From: Nocardia sp. SYP-A9097 | GTDB lineage: Bacteria; Actinomycetota; Actinomycetes; Mycobacteriales; Mycobacteriaceae | DNA length: 64,000 bases | Assembly: GCF_009649815.1 (NCBI RefSeq) | Contig: NZ_WJIC01000022.1 | Span: forward strand, 1 to 64,000 | Reading direction: 5' to 3' | Shown here: one piece after another, positions 1 through 8,973 of the stretch | How the letters are laid out: each line of letters begins with the position of its first letter | Numbering within the stretch: the first letter of the stretch is position 1 | The notes under the pieces: generated by a model | Databases searched by the model: none | What the model was told of the DNA's origin: nothing | Seen by the model: the letters and a program-made list of their open reading frames with translations, nothing else | Program-made: the position numbers and the translations under genes

Positions 1-1563
1 ATGCTGCCGCGCAAACCCCTTCAACGCACCAACCAACCCGGCACGCAACGAATAACTCCCAGTGGCACCCCGATACGACATCACCACCGGCCGCGGCCTG
101 TCACACGGCAGACGAAGCTCCACAGGAAGGTCCGCGAGCGTGGCCTGCCAGAACGCCAGGTTCTCGCGGCGGCTCCGGATCCGGGCGCCGTAGCGGACGC
201 TGTCGGGGTGAACCTGCCCCAGATCGGTGCCCGGTGCGGCGGCGGCGAACGCGTCGAGAAACTCTACAAATCTGGTGTAATGCTCCGACAGTTCGGGGCC
301 GGTGTAGAGGTCGGGATTGGCCATAAAGTGGAGGATCGTCCGCGGCGGCTCTCCGGTCTGATAAAGGTCGATCAGCAAATCCTCGACCGGCCCGGAGCTG
401 AGGATATGGAATTCCCCGGTCAGCGACCCGAGCAGGATCTTCTGGGGGAAAAACATGACATTCACAATCGGGCCCGCGAAACGCCGCTGCCCGCCGTATC
501 CGGTGGCGGCGCGAATGTCGGTGAGGCCAAACCGCTGGTGTCGCAACGTGCCCACCAGATCGGACTGCACCCGCCGCACCAGCGTCGCGACCGTGTCCGC
601 CGAGCCGAGCGCGATCGGAAGCGGCGCGACGTTGACGAACACCCCCCCGGAGCGCCGCAGCTCGGCGGTGGTGCGACCCGACATCGGAATATTGACCAGG
701 ACCTCGTCCCGGCCGGTCATCCGGGCCAGATAGCATCCGAATGCGGCGATCACCACCGCAGCCGGGGACGCCTCCAACACTTCCGCGGAATGATCGATCC
801 GGCCTACCGTCACCGTCGACAGTTCGGCGACTGCGACCACACTGTCTGCGCGTGGGGGCGCGTATCCGGGTGCCAGGCTGGACCCTTCCTCGACGTCGGC
901 GAGTCTGTCCACCCAATATGCCTGGTCGTTGGCGAACCGCTTCGACTCCCGGTAGCTGCGGTCGGCCTCGTAGAGGGCGCTCAGCTCCGCCGCCCGGTTC
1001 GGCTCTGCTGCCCGGCCCTGCACCGCAGCCGTGTACAGCGCCGCGATCCGGTTCACTATCGTCATCCCGGCGTAGCCATCCAATGCGATGTGGTGGATCC
1101 TGCAGTACAACAGGTGATGTCGATCCCCGACCTGCACAATCGCCGCTGCAACCAACCGGTCCCGCGTCATATCCAACGGCGCAGTGTACTCATGGCGCAT
1201 CCACTGCAAGCCCGCCGCGACGGGATCCGGTTCACCACGCATATCAATTACCGGCCCCAACGAATCCAACGATGGATCGAACAACTGATGCGGCTCACCG
1301 TCGACCTCTATCAGCCGCAGATACCACGACCGGAACTCGCGGCCGGCTTGAATCGCCTTCTCGCGCAGCAGATCGAGATCTATATCCCCACGGAACTCGA
1401 CGTACTGCGCCTCACATATCGGCACGTCCGGGCTCAATTGCTGTGCCAGCCACAGCCCCCGCTGCCCCGCAGACAACGGCACCGGCCGAGTCACTGACCC
1501 GTCCGACTCGCCATCCCAATCCAATCCTCCATCGGGATGGATCTGCGGTCGCGGTGCGGTCAT
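1..1563 (-). CDS. Non-ribosomal peptide synthetase, N-terminal condensation domain (partial)
   Basis: The protein begins inside the window and runs off the left edge, so about 521 residues are visible. They form one condensation domain: an opening segment of the type LSAGQRGLWLAQQL, the catalytic HHIALDG (HHxxxDG motif) at residues 157-163, and late motifs such as the region around AFWQATLADLP followed by a DRPRP turn. Condensation domains join two carrier-protein-bound aminoacyl or acyl groups. A C domain at the very N-terminus suggests either acylation by a fatty acid or a protein that accepts a peptide from another synthetase. The ATG at 1563-1561 is preceded by GGAGGAAA at good spacing. 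The module count and product lie outside the window. Confidence 0.9.
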   Translation of the reverse strand, partial: MTAPRPQIHPDGGLDWDGESDGSVTRPVPLSAGQRGLWLAQQLSPDVPICEAQYVEFRGDIDLDLLREKAIQAGREFRSWYLRLIEVDGEPHQLFDPSLDSLGPVIDMRGEPDPVAAGLQWMRHEYTAPLDMTRDRLVAAAIVQVGDRHHLLYCRIHHIALDGYAGMTIVNRIAALYTAAVQGRAAEPNRAAELSALYEADRSYRESKRFANDQAYWVDRLADVEEGSSLAPGYAPPRADSVVAVAELSTVTVGRIDHSAEVLEASPAAVVIAAFGCYLARMTGRDEVLVNIPMSGRTTAELRRSGGVFVNVAPLPIALGSADTVATLVRRVQSDLVGTLRHQRFGLTDIRAATGYGGQRRFAGPIVNVMFFPQKILLGSLTGEFHILSSGPVEDLLIDLYQTGEPPRTILHFMANPDLYTGPELSEHYTRFVEFLDAFAAAAPGTDLGQVHPDSVRYGARIRSRRENLAFWQATLADLPVELRLPCDRPRPVVMSYRGATGSYSLRAGLVGALKGFARQH

Positions 1564-2005
1564 CACTTTCCTCCAGCCTCGACTATACCCAGCACAAGCC
1601 GACTGGTCTGTTCTTAAATAGTCGCGATCCGGACGGCGAAACAATCTCCAACCCAGAACCGCCGTACTGTTTACCGTTTGAGCAGGTCGGCGCAGCGCCT
1701 CCCCAGGTAGGGCCCATTTCATCACCGGACAGCCCGTGCCCGCGTTGGAGATATCGCCTGGTCAGCGTGAAGTTCTCAAGTCATTGGCTCGGTCGCAGTC
1801 CTTCTCGTCCGCGCACAACACGATCGCATTCTCGAGTCTCCAACCCACCCATATGATAGAGATTCGCTATGACGGAGTCCCGCTGTTGGCACGGCAGGCC
1901 GGTCCGGTCAAGGACGTTGGTGACCTGGGGCCGGGAAAGTAATATGCATGGTCGTTACGGGAGCCGGAGGTGATGGAGCGACGTTCAGATCAGGCGAGGG
2001 CACTC
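1564..2005. other. Divergent intergenic region, 442 bp, with a possible transposase remnant
   Basis: This gap separates the NRPS (minus) from the GMC oxidoreductase (plus) and must hold both promoters. A short plus-strand reading at 1736-1840 (MPALEISPGQREVLKSLARS) resembles the first residues of IS630-type transposases, after which similarity is lost. I see no clear operator or terminator. Confidence 0.4.
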
Positions 2006-3637
2006 ATGGACAGGCGCGGTTTCATCAAGGGTGCGGGCTTGGCCGCGACGACGCTGGGTATTGCGGGTGCAAGCACGGCCACGCCTGTGGCATGGGCAGA
2101 CGACTACAGCCCGAGCCTGAAAGCGTCGATGTACCGCATGCTGGTGCCGGAGATCTTCGCGCCGCTGCCGGATCCGGCCGATCATGTGCCCGCGATCGTC
2201 ATCGGATCGGGGTTCGGGGCGTCGATCACCGCGCTGCGCCTGGCGCAGTCCGGGACCCAAGTCGCGGTGCTGGAGCGCGGGTCGCGCTGGCCGAGTGATC
2301 CGTGGCGCGACATCTTCGCCACCGACACGATTCCGGATGGCCGCGGCTTCTGGCATCGCACCACCTTTACCGGCGTAAACAGGATCCCACTGCCTGTCGA
2401 TCCGTTCGGCGGGGTCCTCGATGTTTCCAGTTACCGGGGCATCGACGTGTGGCGCGGTGCGTGTGTGGGCGGTGGCTCGGTAGTGTTCACCGGGGTGATG
2501 ATCGAGCCGGAGCAGCGGTTCTTCGATCATGTGTTCCGCGGCGTGGTCGGCTACCGCGAGATGCATGACGTCTACTACCCCAAGGTCCGAAAGATGTTGC
2601 GGCCGAGCCTGATGCCGGACGACATCTATCACTCTTCCGCGTTCGCGCACTCGCGGGCCTGGGACGAGCAGGTCCGCGCGGCCGGCTATACGCCGCAGCG
2701 CATCGACGGCACATGGAATTGGAATATCATCCGCGACGAGCTGGCCTGGCGATCGAGGCCGTCGGCGACGGTCGGCTGTTCGAACCTCGGCAATTCCAAT
2801 GGCGCGAAGTTCGATCTGAACCAGAACTACCTGCGCTATGCCGAGGCGACCCACCGTGCCCAGATCTACCCTGGACATCGCGTGGACGCCATCGCCAAGG
2901 AACCGGGAGCGTCGGGTCGCTATACCGTCGCCGTGACCAAACTCGCCCCGACCGGCGAGGTGCTCCGCACCCGGACGCTGACCTGCGACACGCTGTTCCT
3001 GGCTGCGGGCTCCATCGGCACCTCCGAGTTGTTGGTGCGCGCGCGGGCGACCGACGCGCTGCCGGACCTGAACGAGCACATCGGCGAAGGCTGGGGCAGC
3101 AACGGCGACGTCGCCTTGGCGCGGCCGCTCAGCACGCTCGAGATGGGCACACAGGGCACAGCGTCCGCGAGCCGGATTCTGGACGAGGAAGGCGCACCCG
3201 TGTCGCTGGAGAACTGGTTCATCCCCGGCACGACGCCCTACGACATCACCCTTCTCGGATCGCTGGGCATCGTGCTCGATGACACCCGCGGCCGGTTCGT
3301 CTACAACCCGACCAACGGGAGTGTGGACCTGCAGTGGCCACACGACGGCGCTGCCGGCTATCTCGCGCGAGCGCGGGAAGTCAACAACAAGGCCTGCAAC
3401 TGCCAGCCCATCTCCCGACCAGCCTTGGATGCGGACGCCTCATTCACCTCCCATCCGTTGGGCGGCGCAGTGGTCGGACGCGCGACAGACCCCTACGGCC
3501 GGGTGTGTGGGTATCGAGGCCTGTACGTGATGGATGGAGCGGCTGTGCCCGGTAGCACCGGAACAGTGAACCCGTCGTTGACGATCAGCGCGCTGGCTGA
3601 GCGCAATATCGAACAGATCATTCATTCTGGGGGGTAG
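2006..3637 (+). CDS. Secreted GMC-type cholesterol oxidase-like flavoenzyme
   Basis: A 543-aa FAD enzyme that probably oxidises 3-beta-hydroxysterols (cholesterol to cholest-4-en-3-one) outside the cell. The N-terminus has a twin-arginine signal (MDRRGFIKGAG, arginines 3-4, probable cleavage near AWA-DD). A dinucleotide motif GSGFGAS follows near residue 65. The C-terminal GMC segment carries H483 (SHPLGG) and N522 (TVNPSLT), and E402 is the likely third active-site residue, matching Glu361/His447/Asn485 of Streptomyces cholesterol oxidase in spacing. The ATG at 2006 is chosen because GCGAGGG lies 5 bases upstream and it puts RR at the N-terminus. An upstream GTG at 1970 would add 12 residues. 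Another sterol or long alcohol is possible as substrate. Confidence 0.8.
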   Translation: MDRRGFIKGAGLAATTLGIAGASTATPVAWADDYSPSLKASMYRMLVPEIFAPLPDPADHVPAIVIGSGFGASITALRLAQSGTQVAVLERGSRWPSDPWRDIFATDTIPDGRGFWHRTTFTGVNRIPLPVDPFGGVLDVSSYRGIDVWRGACVGGGSVVFTGVMIEPEQRFFDHVFRGVVGYREMHDVYYPKVRKMLRPSLMPDDIYHSSAFAHSRAWDEQVRAAGYTPQRIDGTWNWNIIRDELAWRSRPSATVGCSNLGNSNGAKFDLNQNYLRYAEATHRAQIYPGHRVDAIAKEPGASGRYTVAVTKLAPTGEVLRTRTLTCDTLFLAAGSIGTSELLVRARATDALPDLNEHIGEGWGSNGDVALARPLSTLEMGTQGTASASRILDEEGAPVSLENWFIPGTTPYDITLLGSLGIVLDDTRGRFVYNPTNGSVDLQWPHDGAAGYLARAREVNNKACNCQPISRPALDADASFTSHPLGGAVVGRATDPYGRVCGYRGLYVMDGAAVPGSTGTVNPSLTISALAERNIEQIIHSGG

Positions 3638-3704
3638 TCGACGAGCATGCTTTGATTACGCGGTAGCCTGCCCCGCCTCGGTCACCACGACACGTGAGTT
3701 CTCA

Positions 3705-3736
3705 GATGCGCCCGTATACAGATGCGCCCGTATACA
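3705..3736. repeat. Perfect tandem duplication of a 16-bp unit
   Basis: The unit GATGCGCCCGTATACA occurs twice back to back (3705-3720 and 3721-3736), ending 10 bases before the GTG of the following SDR. Each copy contains the palindrome GTATAC. The position suggests a duplicated -10 region or regulator site, but this is inference. Confidence 0.7.
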
Positions 3737-3746
3737 GTCGAGCGCT

Positions 3747-4616
3747 GTGAACGAGACTCCGACCGAAAACAATGGACGTTCGCTCGCCAAACGGGTGGCG
3801 ATTCGGCTACTGTACCCGACATTCCGGCCTACCAAGGAGTCATTACGGGCGGTCGTCGCCGACAGGGTGATATTGGTGACCGGGGCCTCGCACGGTATCG
3901 GCAAGGCCAGTGCACGGAAGCTGGCCGCGGCGGGGGCGGTGGTGCTGCTGGTGGCGCGTTCTCGTCCCGAACTGGAACAACTGGCTGCCGACATCAGCGC
4001 CGATGGCGGCACGGCCCACGCGTACACGACCGACCTGACCGACATGGATGCCGTCGACCTGCTCGGCCGGACGTTGCTGGCCGAGTACGGGCACATCGAT
4101 GTCGTGATCAACAACGCGGGAAAGTCGATTCGGCGGCCCATCGCCGAGTCCTACGACCGCTTCCACGATTTCACCCGCACCATCGACATCAACTATCTCG
4201 GCCCGGTACGGCTGCTGCTCACTCTGTTGCCCGATATGCGTGCACGCAAGCAGGGGCATATTGTGAATGTCTCCAGTTGGGGAGTGCTCATGCCGCCGAG
4301 TCCGCGCTGGTCGGCCTACGGTGCCTCCAAAGCGGCCTTCGATGTCTGGCTGCGCAGCGTCGCCGTCGAAATAGCCGGCGACCACGTCACCACCACCTCG
4401 GTCTACATGCCACTGGTACACACCAGAATGAGCGCCCCCACCGACTTCGGCCATCTCCCCGGTCTGACCGTCGACGAAGCCTCCGATCTCATCTCGCACG
4501 CCGTGACCGCCAAACCCCGCGACATCGCCCCCTGGTGGGCAGTCCGGGTTCAAGCCTGGTCCGATCTCCACCGCAACCTGGTCCGGCGCTTCCTGGAACG
4601 TAGGTTCCACCACTGA
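3747..4616 (+). CDS. Short-chain dehydrogenase/reductase
   Basis: A 289-aa SDR. The cofactor motif TGASHGIG is near residues 44-51, NNAG near 113, and the catalytic YGASK at residues 191-195 with an upstream serine (VSSWG). The 40-residue N-terminal extension and basic, arginine-rich C-terminus (RRFLERRFHH) resemble mycobacterial SDRs attached to lipid metabolism, so an acyl or lipid ketone/alcohol is a reasonable substrate; this is inference. It lies 109 bp after the cholesterol-oxidase-like gene on the same strand. The start is a GTG with no strong ribosome binding site. Confidence 0.8.
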   Translation: MNETPTENNGRSLAKRVAIRLLYPTFRPTKESLRAVVADRVILVTGASHGIGKASARKLAAAGAVVLLVARSRPELEQLAADISADGGTAHAYTTDLTDMDAVDLLGRTLLAEYGHIDVVINNAGKSIRRPIAESYDRFHDFTRTIDINYLGPVRLLLTLLPDMRARKQGHIVNVSSWGVLMPPSPRWSAYGASKAAFDVWLRSVAVEIAGDHVTTTSVYMPLVHTRMSAPTDFGHLPGLTVDEASDLISHAVTAKPRDIAPWWAVRVQAWSDLHRNLVRRFLERRFHH

Positions 4617-5086
4617 ACGGCGAGCAGCAGCGGCTGCACCAGCAGCCACAGCTCATCGGGCACCAGCCGCTTCGACAGCTCGTCGGTCACGGCCGAACAT
4701 CATGCAGCACAACCCATCACGACACGCTGGAAACCAATTTCAACGACGTGAGACACGATCTAACCCCGACAGAACAGTAGAGCCGGTCTTCGGACCGGCT
4801 CTACTTGTATTTGGGTAGCTGTTGCTGGCGGCGACTGCGGACGAGTACACCTGACGGAACTTCGCGCGAACGCGAAGAAGGGCAGTAGCCAACTACTTGC
4901 TCCGGCACCTGGCATGCCTCGGATTTCGGCACGATTCCATCGAAATTGACGTAGCCGAGTACTCGATACGCCGCCGAATCACACTGCAAAACTCGAATTC
5001 TCACAGCATTTCGGCCTGCGTGAGCGCACGAAATCACCCCGATTTCCGCAGCCTTTCACACGATCATCCGCACCGAGGAGAGAGTC
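4617..5086. other. Intergenic region, 470 bp, with terminator
   Basis: Beyond the hairpin at 4776-4805 this stretch holds a smaller 7-bp hairpin (CTTCGCG, loop CGAA, 4860-4877) and, at its right end, GAGGAGAGA as ribosome binding site for the hydrolase starting at 5087. No convincing gene is seen in either direction. Confidence 0.5.
4776..4805 (+). terminator. Strong hairpin with TTCG tetraloop
   Basis: A perfect 13-bp stem (4776-4788 with 4793-4805) closed by a TTCG tetraloop, followed by TGTATTTGGG. It probably ends transcription from the SDR at 3747-4616, although it lies 160 bp downstream. The run of T is poor, as is usual in actinomycetes. Confidence 0.65.
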
Positions 5087-6397
5087 ATGGCCATTCAACA
5101 GTTTCCGGGCGTCGTGCTCGGCCCACTGGGTAGAAGGATGGTGAAATTTCTCGAAACCTACCCGAGAGCCGACGAACTGCGGATCACCAGTGGCATGGAC
5201 GGCGACCACGGACTCCAATCACATCACTACGGTCTGTCCTACGACGGCTCACCCACGGCGGCAATCGATATCGGCTGCGACCGCGACGACGTCAAGATGC
5301 GGGACTTCGCCAAATGGATGTACGACAACTACTGGAACTACACCGTCGAACTCATCCACTCCACGCCCTTCGCCGACGACGACGGCTTCTATGTCAAGAA
5401 CCAACAGCAGTTCCCCGGCGGCGGCCCCTACGGCGGGCCCTCCGCTATCGGCCACTACGACCACATCCACTGGGCAACCTCGAGTGACCTGATGGCGCAG
5501 CTGGAACAACTCACCGGCGGATCCGCACCCACCCGAGTCCACCCCGAAGTCACTACGCCGACAGCCACCACCGGCGTCACCAACACGGCACCCGTCTGGG
5601 GATGGGACGCCTCCGACTTCGACTTCCGCCGCGGCCCCATGAATATGGTCGCCGCCCAACGCGACGGCATCTCGTTCTTCATCTACAAGACCAGCGAAGG
5701 CAGCGATTGGAAGTCCGAGCACTATCAGACCGTCCTCGAACGGGCTCGCGATGCCGGAATCCCGGTCCTCGGTAGCTACCACTTCCTGTGGCCCGGAGAT
5801 ATCGAGTCGCAGATCGAATTCTGGGTGCGCTGCGTCGACGAACAAACGCCGTGGTGGACAGACAAACCATGGATTTGGCAGATCGACGCCGAACAATCCC
5901 CCAATGCCCCACGCCCGCCGAGCGCCAATGAAGTCCTGCGAGCAGTGGAACTCACCGAACAGCACCTCGCCGACCGAGGAGTCCCCGGCTACGTCATCGG
6001 ATACACCCCCTTCTGGCTGTACGGGAACACGCTCTCCGGCGACTACGACATCTGGGCCAGCAACTACAACGGATCCGGCGCACCCCGTCCCTTCAAAGAG
6101 CAATACCAGGGCGTCGGCGACCACGCCGTCGGCTGGAACGTCATGTCCGGACGCAAACCCCACATCCTGCAATTCGCCTCCGACGGCGTCGTCGGCAACC
6201 AACACACCTGCTGCGTCGACAAATTCGACGGCGACCTCTACGACCTCATCCGCAAATGCGGACGCGAACCCCAGCAAGCCGCCGGCACCACCCGTGCAAT
6301 GCCGGTGGCACTCCCCCGACCGGTCGAACGGCGCCGACCGGTTACCCCACCCATCCTGGTTCCAGAGCCCGACCTGGCCCAGGCCCTCAACCGGTAG
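5087..6397 (+). CDS. Endolysin-like peptidoglycan hydrolase: M15-like peptidase plus GH25 lysozyme
   Basis: A 436-aa two-domain enzyme. Residues about 30-140 look like an M15/VanY-type zinc DD-peptidase with H46/H47, D61 (AAIDIG) and H126-x-H128 (YDHIHW). A threonine-rich linker (about 145-165) leads to a GH25 muramidase at about 167-395, with the catalytic DxE (IDAEQ) near residues 265-268 and an LQFASDG terminal strand. A proline/arginine-rich tail follows. There is no signal peptide or membrane segment, as in phage endolysins that need a holin, and no holin is visible nearby. It could be a domesticated phage lysin or a protein released by another route. A GAGGAGAGA ribosome binding site precedes the ATG. 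Confidence 0.8.
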   Translation: MAIQQFPGVVLGPLGRRMVKFLETYPRADELRITSGMDGDHGLQSHHYGLSYDGSPTAAIDIGCDRDDVKMRDFAKWMYDNYWNYTVELIHSTPFADDDGFYVKNQQQFPGGGPYGGPSAIGHYDHIHWATSSDLMAQLEQLTGGSAPTRVHPEVTTPTATTGVTNTAPVWGWDASDFDFRRGPMNMVAAQRDGISFFIYKTSEGSDWKSEHYQTVLERARDAGIPVLGSYHFLWPGDIESQIEFWVRCVDEQTPWWTDKPWIWQIDAEQSPNAPRPPSANEVLRAVELTEQHLADRGVPGYVIGYTPFWLYGNTLSGDYDIWASNYNGSGAPRPFKEQYQGVGDHAVGWNVMSGRKPHILQFASDGVVGNQHTCCVDKFDGDLYDLIRKCGREPQQAAGTTRAMPVALPRPVERRRPVTPPILVPEPDLAQALNR

Positions 6398-6777
6398 CCT
6401 GGATCGCTACACAGGGCGGCAGCCTGCGGCGATCGCCGCAGGCTGCCCCGTTACCAGCGGCCGCAATCCTTGCCCGCCGGTCTACACGCTTATCGGAATT
6501 CGACCTGGTCACGGTTGTGTCAATGGTGCGAGTGATCTCGCCTGAAGGCACTGTCGCACAACGATCATCGGGCTCAACCAGTTGCGCGCCGAAGGCTTGT
6601 CCGCATTGAATGCCGTTGCCGCCCAATTTCATTGGGCCGATCCGAGCCGCTCGCCGTATCGCGGGCTTGGAGTTCGACTGTCCCGGGGGAGCCATCGCGC
6701 CGGATACCCTTGTACGACAGGGGATCAGTACTCCAGGGTGATCCGCGGGCGGATATCTACCGGGCAGGCTGATTCCC
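6398..6777. other. Intergenic region, 380 bp
   Basis: Contains the inverted repeat at 6419-6448 next to the hydrolase gene. The rest is the leader of the CPBP protease gene, and no gene, RNA or clear operator is recognised there. Confidence 0.4.
6419..6448 (+). terminator. 30-bp perfect palindrome downstream of the endolysin-like gene
   Basis: Positions 6419-6448 read the same on both strands (14-bp arms around AT), 21 bp after the stop codon. It is followed by CCCGTTACC rather than a T run. It is likely a factor-independent terminator of actinomycete type. Confidence 0.6.
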
Positions 6778-7686
6778 GTGAGCCCCAACGATATGGACAA
6801 CATTCCGCCCGACGCCCGCGAAGTGCGGCCACCGAATACCGCGCGGGCTTGGGCCGCTCTCGGCGTCTACGTCGTGGCTACCCTTACCGCCTCGGTTGTT
6901 CTACTTGCGGTCCAGCCTCATTCGGGCATCGACCCCGCGGCGCTGTCGCTGGTCCAGTTCGGCCCGGCACTGGGCGCGCTGACAACGTGGCTGATGTTCG
7001 GGAAGACCATTCGCCGACTCCGGCCGGCCGCGATTTCCTCCCGGCGAGTAGGCGCCCGTGTCCTGGCAATGGTCGCAGCGTGCGTGGTTTTCTGGCTGTT
7101 GATCACACTGGCAGCCCTCGCGTCGGGCACCGCCCTGGTCGGCCCCACGGCAGTCGGGGGTCTACCTTTCGCGGTGTTCGTGCTGCTCCAGCTCATCGGT
7201 GCGACCGGTGAGGAGATCGGTTGGCGAGGGCTGATGCAGCCGATACTCGAATCTCGAATGGCCAGGTTCGCGGCGATCTCGGTGACCGGGGCGACGTGGG
7301 CACTGTGGCATGTCCAAGCATTCGTAGCGGGTCCGGTAACCGCGGTCTGCTTCTTCATCTCGGTGATGGCGTTCGCCATCGTGCTCGGATACCTGGGCGA
7401 CGGAGGTTTCCGCCAGCGTGTGCTGATCGCGTCGATCGGGCACTGGTTGATCAATATCGCGTGGTATCTACTGGCCGGCGAAAACACCTTGGATCGGCCA
7501 CAGATCGTGTTCGCCGCAGTTGCCGCTGCGCTCATCGCTGCGGGCGTGCCGGCCTCGGCTTACCTGACGGCAGCATTGGAAATCGCCAGCACCCCAACGA
7601 CTCTCGAAAGCCCTACGAGCGGTAGCGGCAACACATCGACCCAATACGCAACCGAGCCGGAACAACCGCTGGACGAGTCTCACTGA
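6778..7686 (+). CDS. CPBP (CAAX-like) intramembrane metalloprotease
   Basis: A 302-aa polytopic membrane protein with about eight hydrophobic segments. It has the family motifs EEIGWRG (E145-E146), a following histidine region (WALWHVQAF) and a second histidine in IGHWLIN. CPBP proteases cleave within the membrane; bacterial members are linked to bacteriocin immunity or protein processing, but no substrate can be inferred here. The hydrophilic tail is rich in Ser, Thr and Glu. The start is GTG; the gene ends 4 bp from the convergent pentapeptide gene. Confidence 0.85.
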   Translation: MSPNDMDNIPPDAREVRPPNTARAWAALGVYVVATLTASVVLLAVQPHSGIDPAALSLVQFGPALGALTTWLMFGKTIRRLRPAAISSRRVGARVLAMVAACVVFWLLITLAALASGTALVGPTAVGGLPFAVFVLLQLIGATGEEIGWRGLMQPILESRMARFAAISVTGATWALWHVQAFVAGPVTAVCFFISVMAFAIVLGYLGDGGFRQRVLIASIGHWLINIAWYLLAGENTLDRPQIVFAAVAAALIAAGVPASAYLTAALEIASTPTTLESPTSGSGNTSTQYATEPEQPLDESH

Positions 7687-7690
7687 CCAT

Positions 7691-8734
7691 TCAAGGAAGG
7701 TGCAAAGGAGCGGTCGCCCAGTTGAGTTTCGCGTAATCGACCTTCGCACCGGTCAGGTCGGCGTCGATGAGGTCCGCGCCGGTGAGGTCCGAATACGAGA
7801 GTCTCGTGTGGACGAGATTTGCATCGTTGAGCTTCGCGTCGATGAGTTTTGCGCCGGTCAGGTCCGAACCGACCAGGTAGGCGCCGCTGAGGTCGGCGGC
7901 TGAGAGGACGGCGTTCTTCAGAATCGTGTCGCTGAGGACAGCATCAGTGAGCTTTGCGCCGGAAAGGGTTGCGCCGGTGAGGTTCGCGTTTGTAAGAACT
8001 GCACCTGTGAGATCCGCACCAGTGAGGTCGGCACCGGTGAGGTTCGCGCTGGTCAGGTCCGCATCGGTCAGGTCAGCACCTGATAGGTCGGCTCTGATCA
8101 AGGATGAACCGCCGAGCTTGGAGCCGGAGAGTACGGCCCGCGCGAGTATCGAATCTGAGAGATTCGTGGACCAGACGAGGATGATCTTGCCGAGGTCCAT
8201 ATCCGAGAAGTTCACCTTCCCGAGATCGAAGGCGTAGCCGCGCCACTGATCCCGGTGGCGGCGGAATACTTCGAAAATCGCTCTGCGGACCTCGAGATCG
8301 CGGGGAATTGCTCCGTCAGCGTCATCCAGAACTGGACCACGCAAATAGGCGCACAGCAGGTCCATGCATACCTGGGTATCTATCGATCTGCCATCGCTGC
8401 TGGACGGGTCGTTATGCCAATCGTCGGCCAGCGCGGCGAGCGCGTAGACACCGGCTTGCCTGATCGCGGGTTTATCGTGCGCGAGTTGTTCGGCGCACGT
8501 GGTGTAGCGTTCGCGCAGGGCCCGATCCCGATCGAGTTTATGAGTCTGAACAAAGTGTTTCCCGCTCTGGCGGCGGGTCAGTAGCACACCGGTGAGAGCG
8601 ATGAGGGCAACGATTACGGCCAGTACACCTGTGGTTACGGTTGCCACTGGTTGGGTGAGAATCACGCGCGCCTGAACCCCCGGAAGTATTGAAGACCGTG
8701 TCGTCGGGCTTCGATTCAAGAGCGATCGTGCCAC
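7691..8734 (-). CDS. Membrane-anchored pentapeptide-repeat protein
   Basis: A 347-aa protein with one membrane helix at about residues 28-52. A helical, charged middle region (about 55-160) includes a segment YTTCAEQLAHDKPAIRQAGV like those next to pentapeptide domains in actinobacterial membrane proteins. A pentapeptide array A(D/N)LxG-type follows at about 165-340 (for example ADLTGADLTGADLTGAVLTN), which folds as a right-handed quadrilateral beta-helix. Function is unknown; some family members mimic DNA, but a membrane-bound member is not likely to. The DNA repetitiveness at 7740-8110 simply reflects the protein repeat. Confidence 0.85.
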   Translation of the reverse strand: MARSLLNRSPTTRSSILPGVQARVILTQPVATVTTGVLAVIVALIALTGVLLTRRQSGKHFVQTHKLDRDRALRERYTTCAEQLAHDKPAIRQAGVYALAALADDWHNDPSSSDGRSIDTQVCMDLLCAYLRGPVLDDADGAIPRDLEVRRAIFEVFRRHRDQWRGYAFDLGKVNFSDMDLGKIILVWSTNLSDSILARAVLSGSKLGGSSLIRADLSGADLTDADLTSANLTGADLTGADLTGAVLTNANLTGATLSGAKLTDAVLSDTILKNAVLSAADLSGAYLVGSDLTGAKLIDAKLNDANLVHTRLSYSDLTGADLIDADLTGAKVDYAKLNWATAPLHLP

Positions 8735-8973
8735 CGATGGGCCTGTCGATCGACCCGATTGAGAGCTGGTCGAGCCTCGCCGAGCACTGCGAGAAACGAT
8801 CGTTCACCTGCAGGAAAAGTGAAATGATGCTATTTAATAAAGCTGTTGGACACTGCGTCCCGCGTCGTGGTTGAAGGCCGCCACCGGCTATAGCCATGCC
8901 ACGCAGACCGGCTGACGGGCCCGGCCCCAACCAGTCGGCCGGGTATCGCGGTGGCGGAACTATCGGAGAAGCT

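Noticed and set aside
1..1497. Long open frame on the plus strand opposite the NRPS
   Set aside because: It is antisense to a clear condensation domain with catalytic HHxxxDG; its translation is arginine/proline/histidine-rich with no fold, the usual GC-rich shadow.
1985..3343. 452-codon open frame antisense to the GMC oxidoreductase
   Set aside because: Composition typical of reverse-frame noise; the plus strand has signal peptide, FAD motif and active-site residues.
4740..4810. Possible tRNA or small structured RNA around the hairpin
   Set aside because: Only one stem-loop is present; no cloverleaf arms or CCA-side structure can be drawn.
7740..8110. Short direct DNA repeats suggestive of a CRISPR or minisatellite
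   Set aside because: The period is 15 bp and reflects pentapeptide codons in a coding frame; there are no spacers.
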